Source: Inquilinus ginsengisoli_A
GTDB lineage: Bacteria; Pseudomonadota; Alphaproteobacteria; DSM-16000; Inquilinaceae
Direction of reading: 5' to 3'
DNA length: 64,000 bases
NCBI RefSeq assembly: GCF_031453975.1
Contig: NZ_JAVDPW010000006.1
Coordinates: 248,001-312,000 of the forward strand
Part shown: positions 24,463 to 33,579 of the stretch, one piece after another
Layout of the letters: every line of letters starts with the position of its first letter
Position numbering within the stretch: position 1 is the stretch's first letter
Translations under genes and position numbers: made by a program
Notes under the pieces: generated by a model
What the model was told of the DNA's origin: nothing
Database searches by the model: none
The model's input: the letters and a program-made list of their open reading frames with translations, nothing else

Positions 24463-26055
24463 ATGAAGACCCCCTTCGGTTCCGACGACCAAGCCCGCCG
24501 GCCCGGCCTCCGCCGGATGACGGCGGCGCTGCTGCTCGGCACGGCTTTGATCGGTGTGCCGGTCGGGGCCATCCTGAGCTTCGACCGCCCGGCCGTGGCG
24601 CAGAGCCAGAACGAAGCCACGACCGCGATCGTCCCGGTCGCTCCCGGCTCCTTCGCCGGGCTGGTGCGCCAGGTGACCCCGGCCGTGGTCAATGTCTCGA
24701 CCGTCGAGCATCCGGCGGCCAGCCGGATGGCCGACCGTGACGATGGCGGCGAGATGCAGCAGTTCCCGCAGGGGCAAGGGTCGCCCTTCGACCAGTTCTT
24801 CAAGCGCTTCTTCGACGAGCAGCAGCCCGGCCGTCGCGGCCAGCGCGGTGGCGGCGGTGGTGGCGGCGATGACGCCGACCAGGTGGTCCATGGCGCCGGG
24901 TCCGGATTCATCATCGATCCGGCCGGCTACATCGTCACCAACAACCATGTGGTGAAGGATGCCGACGCCGATAAGATCACCGTCACCCTGAACGACGGCA
25001 CCGAGATCCCGGCCAAGGTGGTCGGCACCGACGAGAAGACCGACCTCGCGCTGCTCAAGATCGACACCGACAAGAAGCTGACCGCGGTCGAATGGGGCGA
25101 CAGCGACGCCGCCCAGGTCGGCGACTGGGTGGTGGCCGTCGGCAACCCGTTCGGCCTCGGCGGCAGCGTCACCGCGGGCATCGTCTCGGCCCGTGGCCGC
25201 GACCTGCATTCCGGCCCGTTCGACGACTTCCTGCAGATCGACGCGCCGATCAACCGCGGCAATTCCGGCGGCCCCAGCTTCGACACCAGCGGCAAGGTGA
25301 TCGGCATCAACAGCGCGATCTACTCGCCCTCGGGCGGGTCGGTCGGCATCGGCTTCGCCATCCCGTCGAACCTGGCCAAGACCGTGATCGCCCAGATCCG
25401 CGAGCATGGCAGCGTCGAGCGCGGCTGGCTGGGCGTCCAGATCCAGGCGGTGACGCCGGAGATGGCCGATGCGCTGGGCCTCGACAAGGCCAAGGGCGCC
25501 CTGGTCGCCGACGTGCAGGACGACAGCCCGGCGCTGAAGGCCGGCCTGAAGCAGGGCGACGTGATCCTGAGCTTCGACGGCAAGCCGGTGAACCAGCTGT
25601 CGGAGCTGCCGCGCCTGGTCGCCGACACTGCGGCCGGCAAGACCGTGCCGGTCGAGGTGCTGCGCAACGGCAAGAGCGAGACCGTCCAGGTCGACATCGC
25701 CAAGCTGCCGAACACGCAGCAGGTGGCCAGCGCCGAAGAGAACGGCCCGGCCGTCGACGACCAGCTCGGCCTGTCGCTCTCGGCCCTCACCCCGAAGGTG
25801 CGCCGCGAGTTCAGTGTGCCGGATGAGATCGAGGGCGTGCTCGTCACCGGCATCCGCGAGGACGGCCCGGCGCGCGAGACCGGCGTCGGCCCCGGCGACG
25901 TCATCGTCCGGGTCGGCAGCGAGACGGTGAAGACCCCGTCCGAGGTCGCCAAGCAGGTCAAGGTGGCCAAGGAAGCGGACCGCAGCGCCGTCATGCTGCT
26001 GATCAACCACCAGGGCGACCAGCGCTTCGTCGCGCTGAAGCTGCCGAAGGCCTGA
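24463..26055 (+). CDS. degP: DegP/HtrA-type periplasmic serine protease (Do family)
   Basis: A 530-residue protein: N-terminal signal/anchor about residues 18-46, trypsin-like protease domain about 65-300, and two PDZ domains about 310-400 and 425-525. The catalytic triad is H162 (TNNHVVKD), D194 (TDLALLKID) and S268 (GNSGGPSF). A glycine-rich insert (about 125-136) lies in the LA-loop region. It degrades or refolds misfolded envelope proteins. Start 24463 sits six bases after GGAG; the ATG at 24457 abuts that site and is less likely. A strong terminator follows, so the gene is monocistronic. Confidence 0.94.
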   Translation: MKTPFGSDDQARRPGLRRMTAALLLGTALIGVPVGAILSFDRPAVAQSQNEATTAIVPVAPGSFAGLVRQVTPAVVNVSTVEHPAASRMADRDDGGEMQQFPQGQGSPFDQFFKRFFDEQQPGRRGQRGGGGGGGDDADQVVHGAGSGFIIDPAGYIVTNNHVVKDADADKITVTLNDGTEIPAKVVGTDEKTDLALLKIDTDKKLTAVEWGDSDAAQVGDWVVAVGNPFGLGGSVTAGIVSARGRDLHSGPFDDFLQIDAPINRGNSGGPSFDTSGKVIGINSAIYSPSGGSVGIGFAIPSNLAKTVIAQIREHGSVERGWLGVQIQAVTPEMADALGLDKAKGALVADVQDDSPALKAGLKQGDVILSFDGKPVNQLSELPRLVADTAAGKTVPVEVLRNGKSETVQVDIAKLPNTQQVASAEENGPAVDDQLGLSLSALTPKVRREFSVPDEIEGVLVTGIREDGPARETGVGPGDVIVRVGSETVKTPSEVAKQVKVAKEADRSAVMLLINHQGDQRFVALKLPKA

Positions 26056-26092
26056 TCCCCGGCCAGACTCCTTCTTAGACTTCCCCTCCACT

Positions 26093-26131
26093 GGGGCGCC
26101 GGATTCCCCCTTTCCGGCGCCCCTTTTTTTT
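26093..26131 (+). terminator. Rho-independent terminator of degP
   Basis: Perfect 11-base arms GGGGCGCCGGA and TCCGGCGCCCC, a nine-base loop, then eight T residues. This is the clearest intrinsic terminator in the window. Confidence 0.93.
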
Positions 26132-26190
26132 GCCTTCATCCACACGGGCCCCCATGACGGCAAAAGGGGGCGAAGCGAAGGAAACGGGCT

Positions 26191-28338
26191 GTGGCTGAGA
26201 CACCGGTGGACCGCATCGAAATCCTGCTCGCGGCGATGACGCTCGACGAGAAGATCGGCCAGCTGATCATGGTGTCCTCGACCCTGGCGGTCACCGGGCC
26301 GGTGCTGCCGGGCGACGTGGCCGAAGGGGTGCGCACCGGCCGCGTCGGCAGCGTGTTCAACCATTGGGGTGCCGGCCGGGTGCGCGAGACCCAACGCCTG
26401 GCGGTGGAGGAGACGCGGCTGAAGATCCCGTTGTTCTTCGCCTTCGACGTCATCCACGGCCACCGCACCATCTTCCCGATCCCGCTGGCGGAAGCCGCGC
26501 TGTTCTCGCCCGACCTGTGGGAGCGGACGGCGCGCGAGGCGGCGGTGGAGGCGACCGAGGACGGGCTCGACCTCGTGTTCTCGCCGATGCTCGACGTGGC
26601 GCGCGACCCGCGCTGGGGCCGCATCTCCGAGGGGCCGGGCGAAGACCCCTGGATCGCCTGCCGCATGGCCGAGGCCAAGGTCCGCGGCTACCAGACCGAT
26701 GACCTGTCCGCGGCCAATGCCGTGGCGGTCTCGGCCAAGCATTTCCTGGCCTATGGCGCCGCCACCGCCGGCCGCGACTATGCCTCGGCCGAGGTGTCGG
26801 ACCGGGCGATCGAGGAGGTCTACCTGCCGCCCTTCGCCGCGGCCGTCGCCGCCGGCGCCGCCACGGTGATGCCGGCCTTCAACGACGTCGCCGGGGTGCC
26901 GATGACGGCCAATGCCCACCTGCTGCGCGACGTGCTGATCGGCCGCCTGGGCTTCGACGGCGCCGTGATCAGCGACTACAACGCGGTGATGGAGCTGCTG
27001 AGCCATGGCGTCGCCGCCGACGCGGTCGAGGCCGCGGCGCTGGCGCTGAAGGCCGGCGTCGACATGGACATGATGAGCGGCGCCTACGCCGCCGGCCTCG
27101 CCACCGCCCTGCAGCGCGGGCTGGTGACCCAGGACCTGATCGACGACGCGGTCCGCCGGGTGCTGCGGCTGAAGCAGCGGCTGGGGCTGTTCGACGACCC
27201 CTACCGGCGCGTCGCCGCCACCGCCGACGCCTTCCACGATGTGGAGCGCCGCCGCCTGGCGCGCGAGGTCGGGGCCAAGTCGATCGTGCTGCTGACCAAC
27301 AAGGGCGTCCTGCCGCTGGCGGCCGCGGCCAAGCGCATCGCGGTGGTCGGACCGCTGGCCGACGCCCGGTCCGAGATGCTCGGCTCCTGGGGCGGCGCCG
27401 GCAAGTGGGAGGAGGCGGTCACCATCCTGGAGGGGCTGAAGGCGGCCCTGCCGCAGGCCCAGATCACCTATGTGCCCGGCACCGAGATCGAGACCGGTGG
27501 CGACGCCGGCATCGCTGCGGCGGTGGCCGCTTCCCGCGGCGCCGATGTCGTCCTGCTGTGTGTCGGCGAGGCGGCGATCATGACCGGTGAGGCCGCCAGC
27601 CGCGCGCGGCCGGAGCTGCCGGGCCGCCAGCGCAACCTGGCCGAGGCGGTGCTCGACCTCGGCATCCCGACCGTGGCGCTGCTGACCTCCGGCCGGCCGC
27701 TGATGCTGCCCTGGCTGTTCGAGAGGGCGGCGGCGGTGGTGGCCACCTGGTTCCTCGGCACCGAGGCCGGCCACGCCATCGCCGATGTGGTGACCGGTGC
27801 GGTCAACCCGTCCGGCCGGCTGCCGGTGACCTGGCCGCGCGACGTCGGCCAGGTGCCGATCTTCTTCGGCGAGCGCAACACCGGCCGCCCGACCGATCCC
27901 GACCAGCACTACACCAGCAAATACATCGACATGCCGGCCACGCCGCAATTCCCGTTCGGCCACGGCCTGTCCTACAGCCGCTTCGCCCTGGCCGACCTGC
28001 ATGTCTCGGCCGAGGTGCTGCGCCCCGGCGAGACGCTGACGGTCGAGGTGGCGGTGGCCAACACCGGCGCCGTGGCCGGGGAGGAGACGGTGTTCCTGTT
28101 CATCCGCGACCCCGTCGCCAGCGTGGCGCGGCCGCTGCTGGAGCTGAAGGGCATGGCCAAGGCGGTGCTGGCGCCGGGCGGGCGGCAGGTGCTGCGGCTA
28201 CCGCTGGCGGCCGACGCGCTCAAATTCCCCGGCCTCGACCTGAAGCCGGTGCTGGAGGCCGGCGACATCGAGATCCTGGTCGGCACCAATGCCGACCGCA
28301 CGGAGCTGCTGTCGACCAGGATCCGGGTGGAGGTGTGA
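26191..28338 (+). CDS. Glycoside hydrolase family 3 beta-glucosidase, BglX-like
   Basis: A 715-residue enzyme with the three-part GH3 layout: barrel domain about 1-340, alpha/beta sandwich about 370-580, and a C-terminal fibronectin III-like domain about 620-715. The catalytic nucleophile is D262 in GAVISDYNAV, and the substrate-binding KH pair is K183-H184 in SAKHFLAYGA. It removes terminal beta-linked glucose or xylose. Unlike E. coli periplasmic BglX there is no signal peptide, so it is probably cytoplasmic. GTG start. The GH4/ABC cluster lies downstream beyond a divergent regulator, so shared control is only possible. Confidence 0.9.
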   Translation: MAETPVDRIEILLAAMTLDEKIGQLIMVSSTLAVTGPVLPGDVAEGVRTGRVGSVFNHWGAGRVRETQRLAVEETRLKIPLFFAFDVIHGHRTIFPIPLAEAALFSPDLWERTAREAAVEATEDGLDLVFSPMLDVARDPRWGRISEGPGEDPWIACRMAEAKVRGYQTDDLSAANAVAVSAKHFLAYGAATAGRDYASAEVSDRAIEEVYLPPFAAAVAAGAATVMPAFNDVAGVPMTANAHLLRDVLIGRLGFDGAVISDYNAVMELLSHGVAADAVEAAALALKAGVDMDMMSGAYAAGLATALQRGLVTQDLIDDAVRRVLRLKQRLGLFDDPYRRVAATADAFHDVERRRLAREVGAKSIVLLTNKGVLPLAAAAKRIAVVGPLADARSEMLGSWGGAGKWEEAVTILEGLKAALPQAQITYVPGTEIETGGDAGIAAAVAASRGADVVLLCVGEAAIMTGEAASRARPELPGRQRNLAEAVLDLGIPTVALLTSGRPLMLPWLFERAAAVVATWFLGTEAGHAIADVVTGAVNPSGRLPVTWPRDVGQVPIFFGERNTGRPTDPDQHYTSKYIDMPATPQFPFGHGLSYSRFALADLHVSAEVLRPGETLTVEVAVANTGAVAGEETVFLFIRDPVASVARPLLELKGMAKAVLAPGGRQVLRLPLAADALKFPGLDLKPVLEAGDIEILVGTNADRTELLSTRIRVEV

Positions 28339-28376
28339 TAGGGGCCGCGGTCGGCAGGAAGCGCCATCCCCTCTAC

Positions 28377-28484
28377 TGTCATTGCCCGGCTTGCCCCCGG
28401 ATCAAGTCCGAGGGGGGCAATCCAGGGGCCATCGAGAGCCGCTTTGGCCGCCCCTGGATGCCACGGTCAAGCCGTGGCATGACA
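28377..28484 (+). repeat. Palindromic intergenic repeat, copy 4, expanded to 108 bp
   Basis: Same family and orientation as copy 1, but the first palindrome is longer (TTGCCCCCGGATC...GAGGGGGGCAA). The end reads GTGGCATGACA. It sits between the convergent GH3 and AraC-regulator genes. Confidence 0.85.
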
Positions 28485-28534
28485 AAAGAGGGGTGTAGCG
28501 TCACCCCGAAATTCCCCGGGCCGTCTGTATCCGG

Positions 28535-29506
28535 CTACGCCTCGCGCGCCACCGCCGCGTCCTCTACCCGCCCGGCCTGCACCGTCCCGGTGTACATGCC
28601 GCTGCGGCGGAAATCCTTCGGCCCGATGCCGTAGAACCGGCGGAACACCTTGGCGAAGTAGTTGGCGTCGTCGAAGCCGCAGCGCTGGGCGATCACCTTG
28701 ACCGGCGCCTCCTCGACATGCAGCAGCCGCGCCGCTTCCTCCATGCGCAGGCGCAGCAGGTAGCGGGCCGGCGTGGTGCCCTCATGGGCGGCGAACAGCC
28801 GGCTGAAGTGGTAGCGGCTGTAGCCGGCGGCCCGGGCCATGCGGGCGACGTCGATCCGCTCCGCCGGCTGGGCGGTGCACAGCGACACCGCGCGTTCCAC
28901 CGCCGCCGGCCGGGGCGAGGCCGGGTGCATCTCGCCCCAGGGCAGCAGCTCGTCGGCCAGGCCCATCGCCGCGGCATAGGCGATGGCGGAGGCGCGGGCC
29001 GGCGATCCGGCCTCGCCGTCCAGCACCGACAGGCATTGGTCGGCCAGGCGTTCGATCGCGCCCTCCGGCAATGTCACCACCGGGCCATGCGCCGCCGTCA
29101 CCTCGCGCCACACCCGCAGCACCTCGCGGCCGTTCAGGCAGATCCAGAAGAACTCCCATTCCGGGTTGCGGCCCAGCCAGTAGCGGTTGTCCTGGGGGAA
29201 GCGCAGCAGCATGGTCTGGCCGGGCCGCAGCTCCCAGCGCTTGCGGTCGACCCGGAGGTGGCCGCGGCCGCCCAGGGTGTGCTGCAGCAGCACGAAGGGC
29301 GCGTCGCCGCGCCTCAGCCCGTGCCAGTCATAGCCGGGATCGGTGCAGCGGTCGTAGCCGGCGCTGGTGACCATGGCGTGCAGCCGGTAGCGGTCCTTGG
29401 GGAAGACGACCGAGACCCCGCCCGGCGCCCGGGCCCGCAGCGCGGTCAGCATGGAATGCCCCATGATCGCACGAAATTCCTCTTTCGCCGGTTTTCTGGT
29501 GTCCAT
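28535..29506 (-). CDS. AraC family transcriptional regulator of the divergent sugar cluster
   Basis: A 323-residue regulator. The N-terminal half has a cupin sensor domain (LLQHTLGGRGHLRVDRKRW, PGQTMLLRFPQDNRYWLG). The C-terminal 100 residues carry the AraC double helix-turn-helix (IDVARMARAAGYSRYHFSRLF, VKVIAQRCGFDDANYFAKVF and FRRFYGIGP). It is divergent from the GH4/ABC operon with only 63 bases between starts, so it most likely controls that operon in response to the imported sugar. The start is uncertain: ATG 29506 or 29464, neither with a strong ribosome site. A much longer open frame upstream is an antisense artefact. Confidence 0.87.
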   Translation of the reverse strand: MDTRKPAKEEFRAIMGHSMLTALRARAPGGVSVVFPKDRYRLHAMVTSAGYDRCTDPGYDWHGLRRGDAPFVLLQHTLGGRGHLRVDRKRWELRPGQTMLLRFPQDNRYWLGRNPEWEFFWICLNGREVLRVWREVTAAHGPVVTLPEGAIERLADQCLSVLDGEAGSPARASAIAYAAAMGLADELLPWGEMHPASPRPAAVERAVSLCTAQPAERIDVARMARAAGYSRYHFSRLFAAHEGTTPARYLLRLRMEEAARLLHVEEAPVKVIAQRCGFDDANYFAKVFRRFYGIGPKDFRRSGMYTGTVQAGRVEDAAVAREA

Positions 29507-29569
29507 AGACCATAGCACGAAACTGCTTGCCGAGGAGCCGGGCGGAACCGGGGCTCCGGGGAGGATGCG

Positions 29570-31033
29570 ATGAAGGTTGCCGTCATCGGCGCGGGCAGCG
29601 TCGGCTTCACCCGGAAGCTGGTGCGCGACATGCTGAAGGTGCCCGAGCTGCAGGACACCGAATTCGCGCTGCACGACATCAACGCCGCCAACCTCGACAT
29701 GGTGGCGCAGATCCTGCGCCGCGACGTCGAGGCCAACGGCCTGCCGGCCCGGATCACCACCTCGGCCGATCGGCGCCGGGCGCTGGAGGGCGCGCGCTAC
29801 GTCATCAGCTGCGTGCGGATCGGCGGGCTGGGGGCGTTCGCCAGCGACATCGAGATTCCCCTGAGATACGGCGTCGACCAATGCGTCGGCGATACCATCT
29901 GTGCTGGCGGCATCCTGTACGGCCAGCGCAACATCCCGCAGGTGCTGGAGTTCTGCCGCGACATCCGGGCGGAGGCGGAGGAGGGGGCCTGGTTCCTGAA
30001 CTACGCCAACCCGATGGCGATGAACACCTGGGCCGCGATCGAGCATGGCGGCGTCGCCAACACCATCGGCCTGTGCCACGGGGTGCAGCATGGCTGGCAC
30101 CAGATCGCGGAGGTGCTGGGCGCCGAGGACCCGCATGAGGTCGACTACATCTGCGCCGGCATCAACCACCAGACCTGGTACATCGACATCCGCCACCAGG
30201 GCCGTCGGATCGAGTCGGCCGAGCTGCTGGAGGCCTTCGAGCGCCACCCCCGGTTCCGCGAGGAGGAGAAGGTCCGGATCGACGTGCTGCGCCGCTTCGG
30301 CTGCTATTCCACCGAGAGCAACGGCCATCTCAGCGAATACCTGCCCTGGTACCGCAAGCGGCCGGAGGAGATCGGCCGCTGGATCGACCTGTCGAACTGG
30401 ATCAACGGCGAGACCGGCGGCTACCTGCGCCACAGCACCGAGCAGCGCAACTGGTTCGAGACCGACTTCCCGCGCTGGCTGGCCGAGGCCGGGGCGCCGC
30501 TGGCCGACCATCGCCGCTCCGACGAGCATGGCAGCTACATCATCGAGGCGCTGGAGACCGGCCGGGTCTATCGCGGCCATTTCAACCGGCGCAACGAGGG
30601 GCTGATCACCAACTTGGCGCAGGATTGCATCGTCGAGGCGCCGGGCTTCGTCGACCGCTTCGGCCTGAACATGGCGGCGGGGCTGGAGCTGCCGCTGGGC
30701 TGCGCCGCCACCTGCAGCGCCTCGATCAACGTCCAGCGCATGGCCGTCCAGGCCGCCGTCACCGGCGACCTCGACCTGCTGCGCCTCGCCGTGCTGCACG
30801 ACCCGCTGGTCGGCGCCGTCTGCAACCCGGAGGAGGTCTGGCAGATGATCGACGAGATGCTGGTGGCCCAGGCCGAATGGCTGCCGCAATACGCCGATGC
30901 GGTGCCGGCGGCGCGGGAGCGCCTGGCCCGCGGCAAGGTCGCGACCCGCGGCTCGGACGGCGCCGCCCGGCTGTCGGTACGCAGCATCGACGAGCTGCGG
31001 GCGGCCCGCGCCCGGGCCAAAGCGGCGGAATAG
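29570..31033 (+). CDS. Glycoside hydrolase family 4, alpha-galactosidase (MelA)-like
   Basis: A 487-residue NAD- and metal-dependent glycosidase. The Rossmann opening is MKVAVIGAGSVGFTRKLV, and metal ligands are expected in NTIGLCHGVQ (Cys) and GINHQTWYI (His). The NYANPMAMNTW segment is typical of the MelA branch. GH4 enzymes act by transient oxidation at C3 with NAD and Mn. It probably hydrolyses an alpha-galactoside imported by the binding protein and permeases encoded just downstream. Good GGGGAGG ribosome site. Confidence 0.9.
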   Translation: MKVAVIGAGSVGFTRKLVRDMLKVPELQDTEFALHDINAANLDMVAQILRRDVEANGLPARITTSADRRRALEGARYVISCVRIGGLGAFASDIEIPLRYGVDQCVGDTICAGGILYGQRNIPQVLEFCRDIRAEAEEGAWFLNYANPMAMNTWAAIEHGGVANTIGLCHGVQHGWHQIAEVLGAEDPHEVDYICAGINHQTWYIDIRHQGRRIESAELLEAFERHPRFREEEKVRIDVLRRFGCYSTESNGHLSEYLPWYRKRPEEIGRWIDLSNWINGETGGYLRHSTEQRNWFETDFPRWLAEAGAPLADHRRSDEHGSYIIEALETGRVYRGHFNRRNEGLITNLAQDCIVEAPGFVDRFGLNMAAGLELPLGCAATCSASINVQRMAVQAAVTGDLDLLRLAVLHDPLVGAVCNPEEVWQMIDEMLVAQAEWLPQYADAVPAARERLARGKVATRGSDGAARLSVRSIDELRAARARAKAAE

Positions 31034-31084
31034 CCGACCGGGCGGCGCAACGCCCGGCGAACACCACATCGAGGGGAGGGCATC

Positions 31085-32341
31085 ATGAGGATTCTGAAGA
31101 TCGGGCTGCTGCTGGGCGGGCTGCTGCTCGCACCGATCCTGCCGGCCGCGGCCGAGCCGGTCACCCTGCAGTTCTGGGCGGCCTGGGACCTGAACCAGCC
31201 CGACGCCCAGGCGATGCAGGGCCAGATCGCCGCCTTCGAACAGGCGCATCCGGACATCCGGATCGAGACCCAGACCATCGCCTTCGGGGCGCTGCACGAC
31301 AAGCTGGTAACCGCGGTGGCCGGCGGCGACGCGCCCGACATCAGCTGGGGCCTGCCGGAATGGTTCGGCGAGCTGTCGCGCATGGGCGCGCTGCTCGACG
31401 TCACGCCCTATGCCGCCGACTGGCCGGACCGGGCGGCGATCTACCCCAATGTGCTGGACGGCCTGACCATCGACGGCAAGCTGATGGCGATGCCGCATTA
31501 TCTCGGCATCCGGGCGCTGCTGGTGCATGACGCTGTCCTGCAGAAGGCCGGCATCGTCGAGCCGCCGAAGACCTGGGACGAACTGATCGCCGCCGCCGTC
31601 AAGATCAAGGCGGCGACCGGTCAGTACGGCTTCGGCATTGCCGGCACCGGGGTGCGGGCGCCGCAGGAGCTGATCATGTACCTCGCCCAGAACGACGTCG
31701 CGGTCGCGCGGCGCCAGCCCGATGGCGGCTACAAGAACAGCTGGGCCGACGACCCGGCGGAGCTGGCGCGGGCGACCGAGGTCTTCGCCTTCTACCGCCG
31801 CCTGCTGGACGAGGGCGCGATCGCGCCGGAAGCGGCGGGCTGGGGCTGGGAGGAGGAGGACAGCAACTTCGCCCTCGGCAAATACGCCATGGTGGTGGAC
31901 GGCGCCTGGATGCAGTCGCGCGCCCAGCAGAACCCGGAGACCATGGCCGATGTGAAGGTGGCGCCGCCGCCCTACAAGGCCAGGCCGGCGACCTTCTTCG
32001 AGATCAACCCCTTCTACCTGTTCAAGAGCACGCAGCATCCGAAGGAAGTCTGGGAATTCGCGTCCTTCATGGCGGGCCGGGACTATCAGGCGGCGGGGCG
32101 GCCGACGACCTCGGTGCGCAAGGATGTGGTCAGCACCGACCTGTGGGGCCAGGGCTTCGCCTCGCTGGCGCCCAGCGGCGTGGTGTTCCCGCCGGTGGCG
32201 CTGGGCCAGATCACCCGGGCGATGGAGGAATCGATCGGCCGGGTGCTGCTGAAGCAGGAGGATCCCGCCGCGGTCGCGGCCTGGCTCGGCAAGCAGGTCA
32301 ACAAGGCCCTGCGCCAGTCGGGCGAGCTGAGTTCGTCATAG
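31085..32341 (+). CDS. Sugar ABC transporter substrate-binding protein
   Basis: A 418-residue exported binding protein of the family 1 (MalE-like) type. The signal peptide runs to PAAAEP. Landmarks are LQFWAAWDLNQPDAQAMQGQIAAFEQAHPDI, GGDAPDISWGLPEWFGEL, and the W-rich MVVDGAWMQSRAQ and INPFYLFK segments. It presumably delivers an alpha-galactoside or related glycoside to the two permeases encoded downstream. The 291 bases to the first permease hold two palindromic repeats, unusual inside an operon. Confidence 0.9.
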   Translation: MRILKIGLLLGGLLLAPILPAAAEPVTLQFWAAWDLNQPDAQAMQGQIAAFEQAHPDIRIETQTIAFGALHDKLVTAVAGGDAPDISWGLPEWFGELSRMGALLDVTPYAADWPDRAAIYPNVLDGLTIDGKLMAMPHYLGIRALLVHDAVLQKAGIVEPPKTWDELIAAAVKIKAATGQYGFGIAGTGVRAPQELIMYLAQNDVAVARRQPDGGYKNSWADDPAELARATEVFAFYRRLLDEGAIAPEAAGWGWEEEDSNFALGKYAMVVDGAWMQSRAQQNPETMADVKVAPPPYKARPATFFEINPFYLFKSTQHPKEVWEFASFMAGRDYQAAGRPTTSVRKDVVSTDLWGQGFASLAPSGVVFPPVALGQITRAMEESIGRVLLKQEDPAAVAAWLGKQVNKALRQSGELSSS

Positions 32342-32360
32342 GGCGGGCTTCAACTCTTAC

Positions 32361-32450
32361 TGTCATTGCCCGGCTTGACCGGGCAATCCAGGGGCCACCA
32401 AGAGCTGTTCTGGCCGCCCCTGGATGCCACGGTCAAGCCGTGGCATGACA
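32361..32450 (+). repeat. 90-bp palindromic repeat, copy 5, inside the sugar operon
   Basis: Exactly 90 bases, TTGCCCGG half first, located 20 bases after the binding-protein stop. In the transcript it would form stable hairpins at the 3' end of the binding-protein message. Confidence 0.88.
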
Positions 32451-32512
32451 AGTGAGGGAACGCAGCGTCCTACTGATATTCTCTATGATCTGTGTTTCGC
32501 CTCAATCGGGCT

Positions 32513-32584
32513 CCGGTGGACTTGATCCGGGCATCCGGAGACTGTCGACATCCTCTGGATTGCCGGGTCAAGCCCGGCAATGAC
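32513..32584 (+). repeat. Related partial palindromic repeat, copy 6
   Basis: The right part (CTGGATTGCCGGGTCAAGCC then CGGCAATGACA) matches one half of the 90-bp family. The left part (GTGGACTTGATCCGGGCATCC) is a diverged half. It lies in tandem with copy 5, ending about 50 bases before the permease gene. Confidence 0.65.
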
Positions 32585-32632
32585 AGTGAAAACTAGATGC
32601 GATGTATCACCGCCGCGGGAGGATATCGGGGC

Positions 32633-33577
32633 ATGAAGGCCGATGCCGCAGTTCAGGGGCCAGTCCTCGCCATCCGGGCCTCTGGCCACCGCCCGACCCG
32701 CGCCGGCCAGGTCCGGCGCACGGCGCTGAAGTTCCTGGCGCCGGCCGGGATCCTGTTCCTGATTCTGATCGCCAATCCGCTGCTGCGGGTGCTGTGGGAC
32801 AGCCTGCACATCGTCAACCTGGTCAATCCGTCGGTCACCGGCTTCGCCGGCTGGGACAACTACCGGACCGTCTGGGAGGACGGCGACTTCCTGCCGGCCC
32901 TGGGAAACACCGCGATCTGGACCGGGCTGTCGGTGGCGGGCGAATACGCGCTCGGCCTCGCCTCCGCCGTGGCATTGGCACAGCCGGTGCGGTTCCGCGC
33001 GATCTTCCGCGGCGTGATCATCATCCCCTGGGTGATCCCGATCGCCGTCGCGGGGCTGAACTGGACCTGGATGCTGACGCCGGATTACGGGATCCTCAAC
33101 GTCTGGATGGTGGATCTCGGCCTGCTCGACCGGCCCTATCCCTGGCTCGGGCAGATCGACACCGCGCTGCTGACCGTGACCTTCGTCAACATCTGGCGCA
33201 GCTATCCCTTCTACACCATCAGCCTGCTGGCCGCGCTGCAGGCGATCCCGCGCGAGCTGCACGAGGCCGCGGCGGTGGACGGGGCCGGGGCGTGGCGGCG
33301 CTTCCGGGTGATCACCCTGCCGCATCTGCGCACTGTGTCGCTGACCCTGATCTTCATCCACATCATCTGGACCGCGATCAATTTCGACTTCATCTGGGTG
33401 ATGACCGAAGGCGGGCCGCTGAACGCGTCGGAAACGCTGCCGATCATGATCTACCGCTACGCGATGCAGGATTTCGACGTCGGCGCCGCCTGCGCCCTGG
33501 CCAGCCTTTCGATGGCGTTCATGGCCTGCCTGTTCTTCGTCTATTACTACGGCGTCGCACGCCGCCGGGCGGCGTAG
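32633..33577 (+). CDS. Sugar ABC transporter permease (MalF/UgpA-like)
   Basis: A 314-residue inner-membrane permease with about six helices. The coupling motif is EAAAVDGAGAWRRFRVITLP, and GVIIIPWVIPIAVAGLNWTWML and FDFIWVMTEGGP are typical of MalF-type sugar permeases. ATG 32633 follows GGGAGGA by about nine bases. It forms the channel with the next gene's product. No ATPase gene is in the cluster. Confidence 0.9.
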   Translation: MKADAAVQGPVLAIRASGHRPTRAGQVRRTALKFLAPAGILFLILIANPLLRVLWDSLHIVNLVNPSVTGFAGWDNYRTVWEDGDFLPALGNTAIWTGLSVAGEYALGLASAVALAQPVRFRAIFRGVIIIPWVIPIAVAGLNWTWMLTPDYGILNVWMVDLGLLDRPYPWLGQIDTALLTVTFVNIWRSYPFYTISLLAALQAIPRELHEAAAVDGAGAWRRFRVITLPHLRTVSLTLIFIHIIWTAINFDFIWVMTEGGPLNASETLPIMIYRYAMQDFDVGAACALASLSMAFMACLFFVYYYGVARRRAA

Positions 33578-33579
33578 CC

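Noticed and set aside
24364..28002. A 1212-codon open frame antisense to degP and the GH3 gene
   Set aside because: Composition (His, Arg, Gln, Gly rich) is typical of an antisense shadow in high-GC DNA, and both plus-strand proteins have intact catalytic motifs.
29507..32038. N-terminal extension that would make the AraC regulator 1167 residues long
   Set aside because: The extra sequence is antisense to the GH4 and binding-protein genes and has no domain. The regulator is complete from 29506.
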